A stretch of 27,999 nucleotides of DNA from DATJUF01 sp035524095 (GTDB lineage: Bacteria; Desulfobacterota; Binatia; Binatales; Binataceae). Made by a program: the position numbers and the translations under genes. The DNA is taken from assembly GCA_035524095.1 (NCBI GenBank), contig DATKPK010000238.1, forward strand, positions 1-27,999. Reading direction: 5' to 3'. This document shows, piece after piece, positions 7,501 to 17,731 of this stretch. Each line of letters begins with the position of its first letter. The first letter of the stretch is position 1. Under the pieces are notes generated by a model. That model was not told the DNA's origin. It was given only the letters and a program-made list of their open reading frames with translations, and ran no database searches.

Positions 7501-8662
7501 GAAAGCGGTCTCCGGTAAAAAGCTGGCGGGCCGCGTAATCGCCGACGACCGTCGTGTGCTTTTCAACAAGGGCGATGAGCTAACGGCTGACGATCTCGAG
7601 GAATTGCCTCCGCCGCTGTGGGGCCAGTTACGGCTTGAGAACGAAACCGCGACCACGGAGGTGGCGCAGGCGCTCGCGGCGATGAATGCCAACGTCGAGG
7701 CGGTGCAGAATCACTACGAGTCCAAAATCGAGCGGCTCAAAGCCGGCGATGAGTTGGCGCCCGGCGTGATTAAAATGATTAAGGTCTTCGTCGCGATCAA
7801 ACGCCGCTTACAGGTTGGCGATAAGATGGCGGGACGGCACGGCAACAAAGGCGTACTGTCGCGAATCCTGCCACCTGAGGATATGCCGCGGACCGCAGAT
7901 GGGACACCAGTTGATATTGTTCTCAATCCTTTGGGGGTTCCTTCGCGGATGAATGTCGGGCAGATTCTCGAGACCCATCTCGGGTGGGCGGCGCTCGAAT
8001 TGGGCCGCAAGCTCGAAAATGAATTGGGGAACGGCTCGACTCCAGCACAGTTGCGCAAGCGGTTGCGTGATCTCTATCCGGACAAGGAGAATCAGGAATT
8101 CATCGAGACCCTATCCGACACCGAAATAGCCCGACTGGCCGATAAAGCGCGTCGGGGTGTCCACACGGCGTCGCCGGTTTTTGACGGCGCTCGCGAGGAG
8201 GAGATCTTCGCGCTGTTGAAGCGCGCAGAGTTACCCGAGAGCGGTCAATGCACTCTCTATGACGGGCGGACAGGTTTGCCATTCGAGCAGCCAGTGACAG
8301 TGGGCGTGATGTACATCATGAAACTGCATCATCTGGTCGAAGACAAGATCCATGCGCGTTCAACTGGGCCGTACAGCCTCGTGACGCAGCAACCGTTGGG
8401 CGGCAAGGCTCAATTCGGCGGCCAGCGGCTCGGTGAGATGGAAGTGTGGGCGCTGGAAGCGTATGGCGCGGCCTACACTCTGCAGGAAATGCTGACCGTC
8501 AAGTCGGACGACGTGGCCGGCCGCACCCGGATGTACGAAGCTATCGTCAAGGGTGAGAACACTCTTGAGCCAGGCTTGCCCGAGTCGTTCAACGTTATGG
8601 TTAAAGAACTCCAGTCGTTGTGCCTGAACGTAGATCTGCTCGAACAGCCACAACGCGCCTGA
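4550..8662 (+). CDS. rpoB: DNA-directed RNA polymerase subunit beta
   Basis: A full-length beta subunit of 1370 residues, similar in size to proteobacterial RpoB. The rifampicin-pocket cluster runs from about residue 515 (GSSQLSQFMDQTNPLSEI) through HKRRLSALGPGGL. The residues corresponding to E. coli S512, Q513, D516, H526, R529 and S531 are unchanged, so a drug-sensitive pocket is expected; position 526 is Thr where E. coli has Asn518. Later conserved segments include RVCPIETPEGPNIGLI, GDKMAGRHGNKGV and the C-terminal GGKAQFGGQRLGEMEVWALE that meets beta'. An in-frame ATG at 4511 exists, but the strong site GAGG at 4541 and the family N-terminus favour 4550. rpoC follows after 27 bases. Confidence 0.98.
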   Translation: MAQLTQVTSNLRLRRSFGKIKKIIDIPNLIEIQKRSYEEFLQADVRSDEREDKGLQAVFKSVFPIKDFNETASLEFVSYELGIPKYDVEECHQRGMTYAAPLKVKIQLVIWDVENGRRSIKNVKEQEVYFGEIPLMTANGTFMVNGTERVIVSQLHRSPGVFFEHDKGRTHSTGKLLYSARIIPYRGSWIDFEFDPRDVLYVRIDRRRKFPATVPLRALGMTTEDLLNYFYRKDVLILRDHQLAKEFNPEQLLGSRVSREVKDPKTGDVIAREGRKFNKATVRALQAAGLTEIPIAMEEAVGRISAHDVVDSTTGEVLIQCNEELNEETIERLKAHAVPIIEVLYTEDQPGGGPLRLTLAQDKLEKPEDAIIEIYRRLRPGDPPTLQTATTFFNNLFFNPERYDLSKVGRLKLNHKLKLDIPLEQGTLRREDILEVVRYLIDLKSGVGQIDDIDHLGNRRVRAVGELVENQFRIGLVRMERAIKERMSLQDIETLMPQELVNYKPASAVIKEFFGSSQLSQFMDQTNPLSEIAHKRRLSALGPGGLTRERAGFEVRDVHPTHYGRVCPIETPEGPNIGLIAALSTYARVNEYGFIETPYREVENGRVTDRIVYLSALQEEETVIAQANAPLDSQGRFENELVSARIGGEFTVVRREEVQYMDVSPNQLVSVAASLIPFLENDDANRALMGSNMQRQAVPLLKTEAPLVGTGLEMTVGRDSGVTTIAKRDGVIESVDAERIVVRADKQNKDLRDAGVDIYNLVKYQRSNQNTCINQRPIVVKGERVKAGDVLADGPSTDMGELALGRNVVVAFMPWGGYNFEDSILISERVVKEDLFTSVHIEEFECIARDTKLGPEEITRDIPNVGEDALKNLDTSGIIRIGAEVRPGDILVGKITPKGETQLSPEEKLLRAIFGEKAGEVRDTSLRVPPGVEGAVIDARVFSRRGVTRDDRTQEIQQLEAERLKQDEGEEVRIIRQETLRKLKKAVSGKKLAGRVIADDRRVLFNKGDELTADDLEELPPPLWGQLRLENETATTEVAQALAAMNANVEAVQNHYESKIERLKAGDELAPGVIKMIKVFVAIKRRLQVGDKMAGRHGNKGVLSRILPPEDMPRTADGTPVDIVLNPLGVPSRMNVGQILETHLGWAALELGRKLENELGNGSTPAQLRKRLRDLYPDKENQEFIETLSDTEIARLADKARRGVHTASPVFDGAREEEIFALLKRAELPESGQCTLYDGRTGLPFEQPVTVGVMYIMKLHHLVEDKIHARSTGPYSLVTQQPLGGKAQFGGQRLGEMEVWALEAYGAAYTLQEMLTVKSDDVAGRTRMYEAIVKGENTLEPGLPESFNVMVKELQSLCLNVDLLEQPQRA

Positions 8663-8689
8663 AGCGGGCGTTCAAGGGAGTATTGAATA

Positions 8690-11600
8690 ATGGAAGATCT
8701 GTTCGGCCTGTTTGAGAAGCCCAAGAATCCGCTGGCATTTAACGCAATTCGGATTTCGATTGCGTCGCCAGAGATGATCCGGTCGTGGTCGCACGGAGAA
8801 GTCAAAAAGCCGGAGACGATAAACTATCGAACCTTCAAGCCGGAACGTGATGGACTCTTTTGTGCGAAGATTTTTGGTCCGACCAAGGACTATGAATGTA
8901 ATTGCGGCAAGTACAAGCGGATGCGCCATCGGGGCGTCGTCTGCGAAAAGTGTGGAGTCGAGGTAATCCAGTCGAAGGTTCGCCGTGAGCGGATGGGCCA
9001 TATCGATCTGGCCGCGCCCGTCGCTCACATCTGGTTCCTGCGCTCGCTGCCGTCTCGGATAGGGACGCTGGTCGATATGACGCTCAAGGAACTCGAAAAG
9101 GTGCTCTACTTCGAGTCCTACGTCGTGACTGATCCGGGTGAGACGCCGCTTGCGCCACGCGAACTGCTGACTGAACGGAAGTATCGCGAGGCGCGCGAAC
9201 AATATGGCGACAGCTTCAAGGCCGAGATGGGCGCCGAGGCGATTCGTACGCTGTTATCGATTCTCGAGCTCGACAAGCTTTCCGAGGAATTGCGCGCTGA
9301 GATGAAGGCGACGGCGAGTGAAGCGCGCCGCAAGAAAGTCTCTAAGCGACTCAAGGTAGTCAACGCTTTTCGCGAGTCCGGCAACCGTCCGGAGTGGATG
9401 ATTCTGACGATTCTGCCGGTCATTCCACCGGATCTGCGTCCCCTGGTCCCGCTCGACGGCGGCCGCTTCGCGACGTCTGATCTCAACGATCTTTATCGGC
9501 GAGTGATCAATCGTAATAACCGGCTGAAGCGGCTAATTGAGCTGAGCGCACCGGACATCATCGTACGCAACGAAAAGCGGATGCTGCAGGAGGCGGTCGA
9601 CGCCTTGTTCGATAATGGGCGGCGCGGACGAGCGATCACGGGTCCGGCTAAGCGTCCTTTGAAGTCGCTGTCCGACATGCTCAAGGGCAAGTCCGGCCGT
9701 TTCCGGCAGAACCTGCTAGGTAAGCGGGTCGATTATTCGGGCCGTTCGGTAATCGTCGTCGGTCCGGAGCTAAGGCTCCATCAATGCGGCCTGCCGAAAA
9801 AGATGGCGCTCGAATTGTTCAAGCCGTTCATCTACAGCAAGCTGGAGGAAAAGGGTTACGTCACCACGATCAAAAGCGCGAAGAAGATGGTCGAGAAGGA
9901 GGGCAAGGACGTCTGGGATATCCTGGACGACGTCATCCGCGAGCATCCGGTGCTACTTAATCGCGCTCCGACACTTCATCGGCTTGGGATCCAAGCCTTC
10001 GAGCCAGTGCTGATCGAGGGCAAGGCGATCCAGCTTCATCCGCTGGTGTGTGTGGCTTATAACGCGGATTTCGACGGCGACCAGATGGCGGTGCATATAC
10101 CGCTTTCGATAGAGGCCCAAGTCGAATCGCGGGCCCTGATGATGTCGACCAACAATATCCTGTCACCGGCGAGCGGCAAGCCGATTATTGTGCCGACGCA
10201 GGATATGGTTCTTGGCCTTTACTACATGACACGCGAACGTCCGCTAGCGCATGGTGAAGGAAGGATTTTCGCTTCACCTGCGGAGGTCCGAATCGCTTAC
10301 GACCACGGTGCGATTGACCTTCATGCGCGAATCACTGTGCGAATGCACACCAGCGGACGAGCTGCGGCGGCTGAGGATGAAGACGGACGCCCGTCTACTC
10401 CGCATGCCAATGGCGTGACCCATGAAGGCGAGCCGGAACGGGTTGAGACTACCGTCGGGCGTATCCTGCTCTATGAAATCGTGCCACCTGAGGTGCCGTT
10501 CGCGGAAGTGAACCGCACGATGAAGAAGAAGGAGCTCGGCAATCTAATCGACCTTGTTTATCGCCGGGCGGGCAATAAAGCGACGGTTATCTTCGCTGAC
10601 CGTTTGAAGGATGTTGGCTTCGCGTTCGCCACGCGCGCCGGAATCTCGATCTCGATCAAAGACATGACGATTCCCCCGCAGAAGGCGCAGTTGCTGGAGC
10701 AGGCACAGAAGCAGGTCAGCGAGATTCAGAAACAATATAACAACGGTGTGATCACCGATGGCGAGCGTTACAACAAAGTCGTCGATATCTGGGCCGAAGT
10801 ACAGGACGAGATCGGTGGCGCAGTTTTGAAAGGTCTCGCCACTCAGGTCTACGGCAAAGATAACAAGGGTGCCGACGTGGTTGGGCCGTCGTTCAATCCG
10901 ATTTTCATCATGGCTGATTCAGGCGCACGCGGCTCGGAACAACAGATTCGTCAGCTGGCGGGTTTGCGCGGCCTGATGGCTAAGCCGTCTGGTGAAATCA
11001 TCGAAACGCCGATCACAGCCAACTTCCGGGAAGGCCTGACCGTGCTGCAGTACTTCATCTCCACACACGGCGCCCGCAAAGGCTTGGCCGATACTGCTCT
11101 CAAGACAGCGAATTCAGGGTATCTGACGCGGCGGCTGGTCGACGTTGCGCAGGACTCAATTATCACTGAAGACGATTGCGGCACGCTCGACGGAATCGAG
11201 ATGACGCCGCTGGTCGAAGGCGGTGAGGTGATTGAAGGCTTGGGCGATCGTGTTCTCGGCCGTGTGGCCCTGGAAGATATCCGTGATCCGTTCACCAACG
11301 AAGTGCTCATCAAGGCCAATGAGATGATTGATGAGGACAAAGTGGGACAGATAGAGGACGGTGGTCTCGAACGGGTCAAGATTCGCTCGGTGTTGACCTG
11401 CCAGTCGCGCCAAGGGGTCTGTGTCAAGTGCTACGGACGCGACCTTGGCCGTGGCCATCAGGTGAACATGGGCGAAGCGATAGGGATAATGGCCGCGCAA
11501 TCAATCGGTGAGCCTGGCACGCAGTTGACAATGCGCACGTTCCATATCGGTGGTACGGCGAGTCGGCGTGCGGAACAGACGACCCTCGAGGCGCGCAACG

Positions 11601-12934
11601 AAGGCCTCGTGCGTTTGCATAACGTCAAGACCGTCCCGAGCCGTGACGGCAGCCTGGTGGTGATGACGCGCCATGGCGAGGTCGCGATTACTGCGGTGGT
11701 GCAAAATGAGGCTGGCGGTCCTTCACGGGAACGTGAGCGCGAACGCTACCCACTCGTATATGGCGCCAAGCTGCGCAAAGCCGAGGGCGAGCGGGTCAAG
11801 GCCGGAGAATTGATCGCCGAATGGGATCCTTATACCACTCCGATCATCACTGAGATGGCCGGGACGGTTAAGTATGGCGATATTATCGAAGGCAAGACGA
11901 TGGAAGAGCGGGTCGACGAGCGTACCGGCGCGCGTTCCAACGTTATTGTCGAATTCAAAGAACTCGACGTGCGCCCCCGTATTTCCATAAAGGACGAGAG
12001 TGGGAAAACCCTCAAGCTCGAAAGCAGCGATAATTTTGCACGATATTATCTGCCCGTTGGGGCATATATCGCCGTTGCTGAGGGTACTCACGTCGACGCC
12101 GGCGAGATAATTGCCAAGATTCCGCGTGAAACCACCAAGACTAAGGATATCACCGGTGGCTTACCGCGGGTGGCGGAACTATTCGAGGCGCGCAAGCCCA
12201 AGGAATTCGCGGTAATTTCTGAGATCGACGGCCAAGTGTCTTTTGGCAAGGATACGAAGGGCAAGCGGAAGGTGGTGGTGACGCCAGAAGTTGGCCAACC
12301 GCGCGAATACCTGATCGCAAAAGGCAAGCATATCGGAGTTCACGAGGGCGATATGATCAAAGCTGGCGAGCCGCTCATGGAGGGCTCGTCGAATCCGCAT
12401 GATATTCTGACAATTCTTGGCGAGAAGGCGCTGGCTAAATACCTGGTTGACGAAATTCAGGAAATCTACCGGCTTCAGGGCGTGCGGATTAACGATAAAC
12501 ATATCGAGGTTATTGTGCGCCAGATGCTGCGGCGGGTCCGGATTAAAGAGGTCGGCGATACTGATTTCCTGGTCGGCGATCAGACCGAGAAATGGCGCTT
12601 CGACGAAGAGAATGGCCGGGTGCTGATGAAGGGTGGCGAGCCCGCGATCGCCGAGCCGCTGCTGCTTGGAATCACCAAGGCGTCACTATCGACGGAGAGC
12701 TTTATTTCGGCGGCCTCGTTCCAGGAAACGACGCGAGTGCTGACCGAAGCTGCGATCAATGGCAAGGTCGATAGGCTAATCGGTTTGAAAGAGAACGTGA
12801 TCATGGGACGGCTGATTCCAGCCGGAACCGGATTACCGCAATACAATCGCATGGAAGTAAAAGTCGAGGGTACCCCAATCGGTGAGGACTTAGATAAAGC
12901 CGAGCAAAGCGTGATGGCGGCTGCTGGAGATTGA
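8690..12934 (+). CDS. rpoC: DNA-directed RNA polymerase subunit beta'
   Basis: A complete beta' of 1414 residues. Zinc site 1 is Cys70, Cys72, Cys85 and Cys88. The catalytic loop NADFDGDQM has Asp460, Asp462 and Asp464, which hold the active-site magnesium. Zinc site 2 is Cys830, Cys904, Cys911 and Cys914. After the trigger-loop start (MAAQSIGEPGTQLTMRTFH) a roughly 180-residue insertion precedes GGLPRVAELFEARKP, equivalent to the Gram-negative insertion SI3. Residues about 554-584 form an acidic Gly/Ala/Pro-rich stretch of low complexity not expected in most homologues. AAGGGAG (8674-8680) gives a strong start. A GC-rich hairpin follows the gene. Confidence 0.98.
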   Translation: MEDLFGLFEKPKNPLAFNAIRISIASPEMIRSWSHGEVKKPETINYRTFKPERDGLFCAKIFGPTKDYECNCGKYKRMRHRGVVCEKCGVEVIQSKVRRERMGHIDLAAPVAHIWFLRSLPSRIGTLVDMTLKELEKVLYFESYVVTDPGETPLAPRELLTERKYREAREQYGDSFKAEMGAEAIRTLLSILELDKLSEELRAEMKATASEARRKKVSKRLKVVNAFRESGNRPEWMILTILPVIPPDLRPLVPLDGGRFATSDLNDLYRRVINRNNRLKRLIELSAPDIIVRNEKRMLQEAVDALFDNGRRGRAITGPAKRPLKSLSDMLKGKSGRFRQNLLGKRVDYSGRSVIVVGPELRLHQCGLPKKMALELFKPFIYSKLEEKGYVTTIKSAKKMVEKEGKDVWDILDDVIREHPVLLNRAPTLHRLGIQAFEPVLIEGKAIQLHPLVCVAYNADFDGDQMAVHIPLSIEAQVESRALMMSTNNILSPASGKPIIVPTQDMVLGLYYMTRERPLAHGEGRIFASPAEVRIAYDHGAIDLHARITVRMHTSGRAAAAEDEDGRPSTPHANGVTHEGEPERVETTVGRILLYEIVPPEVPFAEVNRTMKKKELGNLIDLVYRRAGNKATVIFADRLKDVGFAFATRAGISISIKDMTIPPQKAQLLEQAQKQVSEIQKQYNNGVITDGERYNKVVDIWAEVQDEIGGAVLKGLATQVYGKDNKGADVVGPSFNPIFIMADSGARGSEQQIRQLAGLRGLMAKPSGEIIETPITANFREGLTVLQYFISTHGARKGLADTALKTANSGYLTRRLVDVAQDSIITEDDCGTLDGIEMTPLVEGGEVIEGLGDRVLGRVALEDIRDPFTNEVLIKANEMIDEDKVGQIEDGGLERVKIRSVLTCQSRQGVCVKCYGRDLGRGHQVNMGEAIGIMAAQSIGEPGTQLTMRTFHIGGTASRRAEQTTLEARNEGLVRLHNVKTVPSRDGSLVVMTRHGEVAITAVVQNEAGGPSRERERERYPLVYGAKLRKAEGERVKAGELIAEWDPYTTPIITEMAGTVKYGDIIEGKTMEERVDERTGARSNVIVEFKELDVRPRISIKDESGKTLKLESSDNFARYYLPVGAYIAVAEGTHVDAGEIIAKIPRETTKTKDITGGLPRVAELFEARKPKEFAVISEIDGQVSFGKDTKGKRKVVVTPEVGQPREYLIAKGKHIGVHEGDMIKAGEPLMEGSSNPHDILTILGEKALAKYLVDEIQEIYRLQGVRINDKHIEVIVRQMLRRVRIKEVGDTDFLVGDQTEKWRFDEENGRVLMKGGEPAIAEPLLLGITKASLSTESFISAASFQETTRVLTEAAINGKVDRLIGLKENVIMGRLIPAGTGLPQYNRMEVKVEGTPIGEDLDKAEQSVMAAAGD

Positions 12935-12968
12935 CGCGGCAGCCTATCTGCTATACATACTTGAGTTT

Positions 12969-12999
12969 CCCCCGAGGGCCCGTTTGCCCTTGGGGGTTT
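12969..12999 (+). terminator. Terminator-like hairpin after rpoC
   Basis: CCCCCGAGGGC (12969-12979) pairs with GCCCTTGGGGG (12986-12996), an 11-bp stem with one G-T wobble around a six-base loop, followed by TTTGCTT. The stem is very stable, but the T tract is short and interrupted, so termination may be partial. It separates rplKAJL-rpoBC from the str genes. In the rest of the 185-base gap I see no convincing promoter. Confidence 0.65.
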
Positions 13000-13119
13000 G
13001 CTTGGATCAGATTCGTCATCAGGGTTCGTAAGGGGGCGGCTGGCCGGAAACGTGATTAGATTGGGTGAACCACGACGCGGTCCGAGGATTAGGCGCCGCG
13101 AGGGATAGAGTTCAGAACT

Positions 13120-13491
13120 GTGCCGACGATAAATCAATTGATACGCGCAGCGCGCGTCAAGAAAAGATATAAGATGAGCGCCCCGGCACTCCAAGGTTCG
13201 CCGCAAAAGCGGGGTGTCTGCACTCAGGTCAAAACCACTACGCCCAAGAAGCCAAATTCGGCTCTGCGCAAAGTCGCCCGCGTGCGTCTGTCGAACGGGT
13301 ACGAGGTCAACACCTACATTCCGGGGGTAGGCCACAACCTGCAGGAGCATTCGGTGGTGCTGATTCGTGGCGGCCGCGTCAAGGACCTGCCGGGTGTGCG
13401 TTACCATGTGATTCGTGGCACGCTCGACTCGATTGGCGTGCAAGATCGCCGCAAGAGCCGCTCGAAGTACGGCTCCAAAAAGCCTAAGTAG
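13120..13491 (+). CDS. rpsL: 30S ribosomal protein S12
   Basis: A 123-residue S12 of normal length. The decoding-centre loops are intact: TTTPKKPNSALRK (about residues 39-51) with the lysine of the streptomycin-resistance position, and GGRVKDLPGVRYH (84-96) with the second lysine and the aspartate that RimO methylthiolates in some bacteria. Streptomycin sensitivity is expected. The start is GTG at 13120, because the MPTINQLIRAARVKK N-terminus matches the family there. AGAG (13107-13110) nine bases upstream is a weak ribosome-binding site. First gene of the str group. Confidence 0.97.
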   Translation: MPTINQLIRAARVKKRYKMSAPALQGSPQKRGVCTQVKTTTPKKPNSALRKVARVRLSNGYEVNTYIPGVGHNLQEHSVVLIRGGRVKDLPGVRYHVIRGTLDSIGVQDRRKSRSKYGSKKPK

Positions 13492-13503
13492 CGGATAAAT
13501 ACT

Positions 13504-13974
13504 ATGTCGCGCAAAGGACAAGCCCGCGTCCGGGAGGTTTTCCCGGATCCAAAATTCCATGACCGTACAGTCGCGAAGTTCGTTAACGTCGTGATGGAGC
13601 GGGGCAAGAAATCAGTTGCCGAGCGGATGCTCTACGGTGCGCTGGACCTTGTCGCCGAGCGTGCGAAAGAAGATGGACTAGCGACTTTCAAACGAGCGCT
13701 CGATAACGTGCGCCCGGCGGTTGAAGTAAGATCGCGGCGGGTCGGAGGGGCCAATTATCAGGTACCAGTCGAAGTGCGGCCGGTGCGGCGCTCGTCACTA
13801 GCGATGCGCTGGCTAGTAACGGCCGCGCGATCGCGTGGTGAAAAATCAATGAAAGAACGGCTGGCCAACGAAATTTTGGAAGCCGCGGGAAATCGCGGAG
13901 GAGCGGTCAAAAAACGCGAAGACACCCATCGGATGGCGGAGGCGAATCGAGCATTCGCCCATTACCGCTGGTAG
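13504..13974 (+). CDS. rpsG: 30S ribosomal protein S7
   Basis: A 156-residue protein of the usual length, with the family signature region near the N-terminus (DRTVAKFVNVVMERGKKS) and the beta-hairpin GGANYQVPVEVRP (about residues 81-93) that reaches the E-site. S7 nucleates assembly of the 30S head and in E. coli represses the str operon by binding the rpsL-rpsG spacer. Here that spacer is only 12 bases, so the E. coli-type site cannot be present. The Shine-Dalgarno sequence is weak; translational coupling to rpsL is likely. Confidence 0.98.
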   Translation: MSRKGQARVREVFPDPKFHDRTVAKFVNVVMERGKKSVAERMLYGALDLVAERAKEDGLATFKRALDNVRPAVEVRSRRVGGANYQVPVEVRPVRRSSLAMRWLVTAARSRGEKSMKERLANEILEAAGNRGGAVKKREDTHRMAEANRAFAHYRW

Positions 13975-13992
13975 TCAAAGAAGCTCTTTTGT

Positions 13993-16065
<2,073 letters not shown>

Positions 16066-16090
16066 GAGGGTCAGGTCTAGGTCGGTTAGT

Positions 16091-16152
16091 GGCGCGTACT
16101 AAAGGGCGATATCAAAGCACGCGCCGGGGCATGACGAAAGGAGCCCGGAGGG
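16091..16152 (+). promoter_or_regulatory. Overlapping hairpins in the tuf leader
   Basis: GGCGCGT (16091-16097) pairs perfectly with ACGCGCC (16119-16125) around a 21-base loop. CCGGG (16124-16128) can instead pair with CCCGG (16144-16148), sharing bases 16124-16125 with the first stem. The second stem covers the first bases of the tuf Shine-Dalgarno sequence GGAGGG (16147-16152). The two folds are alternatives, one of which would mask the ribosome-binding site. This is structural inference only. Confidence 0.3.
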
Positions 16153-16161
16153 CAAGAGATC

Positions 16162-17361
16162 ATGGGTAAGGCCAAATTTGAACGAAACAAGCCCCATCTT
16201 AACGTTGGTACGATTGGGCATATTGACCACGGCAAAACCACGCTGACCGCGGCGATCACCAAGGTTTTGGCGTCGAAGAAGCTGGCGAATTTTACGGCCT
16301 TCGACCAGATCGATAAAGCGCCCGAAGAGCGCGAACGCGGGATTACGATCGCTATCGCGCACGTCGAGTATGAGACCAAGAATCGACATTACGCGCACGT
16401 CGATTGCCCGGGACATGCAGACTATATCAAGAACATGATCACCGGTGCCGCCCAAATGGATGGCGCGATCCTGGTGGTAGGCGCGAATGACGGTCCGATG
16501 CCGCAGACGCGCGAGCATATTTTGCTCGCCCGCCAGGTCGGCGTGCCATCGATCGTTGTGTTCATGAACAAGGTCGATATGGTGGACGATCCTGAACTGT
16601 TGGATCTTGTTGAATTAGAAGTTCGCGACCTCCTCAAAAAATACGAATTCCCCGGCGACGATGTCCCGGTTATTCGCGGCAGCGCGTTGAAGGCGCTGGA
16701 ATGCGGATGCGGCAAGGACGATTGTGCCAACTGCAAGCCAATTCTTGACCTGATGGATGCGGTTGATAGTTACGTTCCGCAGCCGGCGCGCGAGACTGAC
16801 AAGCCCTTCCTGATGCCGATTGAGGACGTGTTCTCAATCTCTGGCCGCGGTACCGTTGTCACCGGCCGCGTCGAGCGCGGCAGAGTCAAAGTAAGTGAAG
16901 AAGTCGAGATCGTCGGCTTCCGCGATACCACGAAAACTGTGGTGACCGGAGTCGAGATGTTCCGCAAGATCCTCGATGAAGGCCAGGCGGGCGATAATAT
17001 TGGTGTTCTGTTGCGCGGCCTCAAGCGCGAAGAGATAGAGCGCGGCCAGGTGCTCGCGCAGCCCGGCTCTATCACACCACACACCCGTTTTGAGGGATCG
17101 GTCTACGTTCTGACCAAAGAAGAAGGCGGACGTCATACGCCCTTCTTCAACGGTTATCGTCCGCAGTTTTACCTTCGCACGACTGACGTGACAGGCGTGG
17201 TGACGCTGCCAGAGGGCACTGAGATGGTTATGCCGGGCGACAATATCAATGTGGTCGGTGAGTTGATCACACCGGTCGCGATGGAACAGGGACTGCGTTT
17301 CGCGATTCGCGAGGGTGGCCGAACAGTCGGTGCTGGCGTTGTTTCGAAGGTATTGAAGTAA
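16162..17361 (+). CDS. tuf: Elongation factor Tu
   Basis: A 399-residue EF-Tu with complete GTPase motifs: GHIDHGKT (19-26), DCPGH (81-85, including the catalytic His), NKVD (136-139) and SAL (174-176). Domains II and III follow, ending GRTVGAGVVSKVLK. EF-Tu delivers aminoacyl-tRNA to the A-site. Unusual is a four-cysteine segment, Cys181, Cys183, Cys188 and Cys191 (CGCGKDDCANC), at the surface loop after the G5 motif, where most homologues have an acidic cysteine-free stretch. GGAGGG (16147-16152) gives a strong start. This is the only tuf in the window; the position upstream of rpmG, where many relatives have a copy, is empty. Confidence 0.97.
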   Translation: MGKAKFERNKPHLNVGTIGHIDHGKTTLTAAITKVLASKKLANFTAFDQIDKAPEERERGITIAIAHVEYETKNRHYAHVDCPGHADYIKNMITGAAQMDGAILVVGANDGPMPQTREHILLARQVGVPSIVVFMNKVDMVDDPELLDLVELEVRDLLKKYEFPGDDVPVIRGSALKALECGCGKDDCANCKPILDLMDAVDSYVPQPARETDKPFLMPIEDVFSISGRGTVVTGRVERGRVKVSEEVEIVGFRDTTKTVVTGVEMFRKILDEGQAGDNIGVLLRGLKREEIERGQVLAQPGSITPHTRFEGSVYVLTKEEGGRHTPFFNGYRPQFYLRTTDVTGVVTLPEGTEMVMPGDNINVVGELITPVAMEQGLRFAIREGGRTVGAGVVSKVLK

Positions 17362-17406
17362 CTTAGCCGATGAGGTTGTGCGGCAGCTCGAGGTGGGAGT
17401 TCGGAA

Positions 17407-17727
17407 TTGGCTGACAGGATGAACGACAAGATTCGGATCCGCCTCAAGGCGTACGACCATCGTCTCCTTGACCAGTCGGTGCGTGAGATAGTGGATACGA
17501 TTCGGCGGACTGGCGGGCGGGTGGCGGGACCAATTCCGCTCCCAACGCGGGTCGAACGGTTTACGGTAAATCGTTCACCGCACGTTGATAAGAAATCGCG
17601 CGAGCATTTCGAGATTAGAACGCACAAGCGGCTGCTCGATGTGCTCGAACCGACCCAACAGACGATCGATGCGCTTGGCAAGCTTGATTTGGCCGCTGGT
17701 GTCGACGTCGAAATCAAGCTCGAGTAG
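17407..17727 (+). CDS. rpsJ: 30S ribosomal protein S10 (NusE)
   Basis: A small S10 protein with IRIRLKAYDHRLLDQS near the start and the flexible loop PIPLPTRVERFTVNRSPHVDKKSREHFEIR in pieces typical of the family. S10 belongs to the 30S head and, as NusE, joins antitermination complexes and NusG-ribosome coupling. Two starts are possible. TTG at 17407 (106 residues) has GGGAG (17395-17399) seven bases upstream. ATG at 17419 (102 residues) is closer to the usual N-terminus but has no properly spaced site. I prefer TTG on the ribosome-binding evidence. It begins 45 bases after tuf, too short for an E. coli-type S10 leader. Confidence 0.95.
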   Translation: MADRMNDKIRIRLKAYDHRLLDQSVREIVDTIRRTGGRVAGPIPLPTRVERFTVNRSPHVDKKSREHFEIRTHKRLLDVLEPTQQTIDALGKLDLAAGVDVEIKLE

Positions 17728-17731
17728 GCCT

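Noticed and set aside
13053..13062. A possible extended -10 promoter (TGATTAGATT) upstream of rpsL
   Set aside because: There is no -35 at an acceptable distance and the match is weak, so I do not list it as a promoter.
12580..13560. A long minus-strand open frame (326 codons) across the end of rpoC, the spacer and rpsL
   Set aside because: It is antisense to two certain genes and reads through the terminator hairpin; it has no family resemblance that I can see. The same applies to other antisense frames over rpoB, rpoC, fusA and the ribosomal genes.
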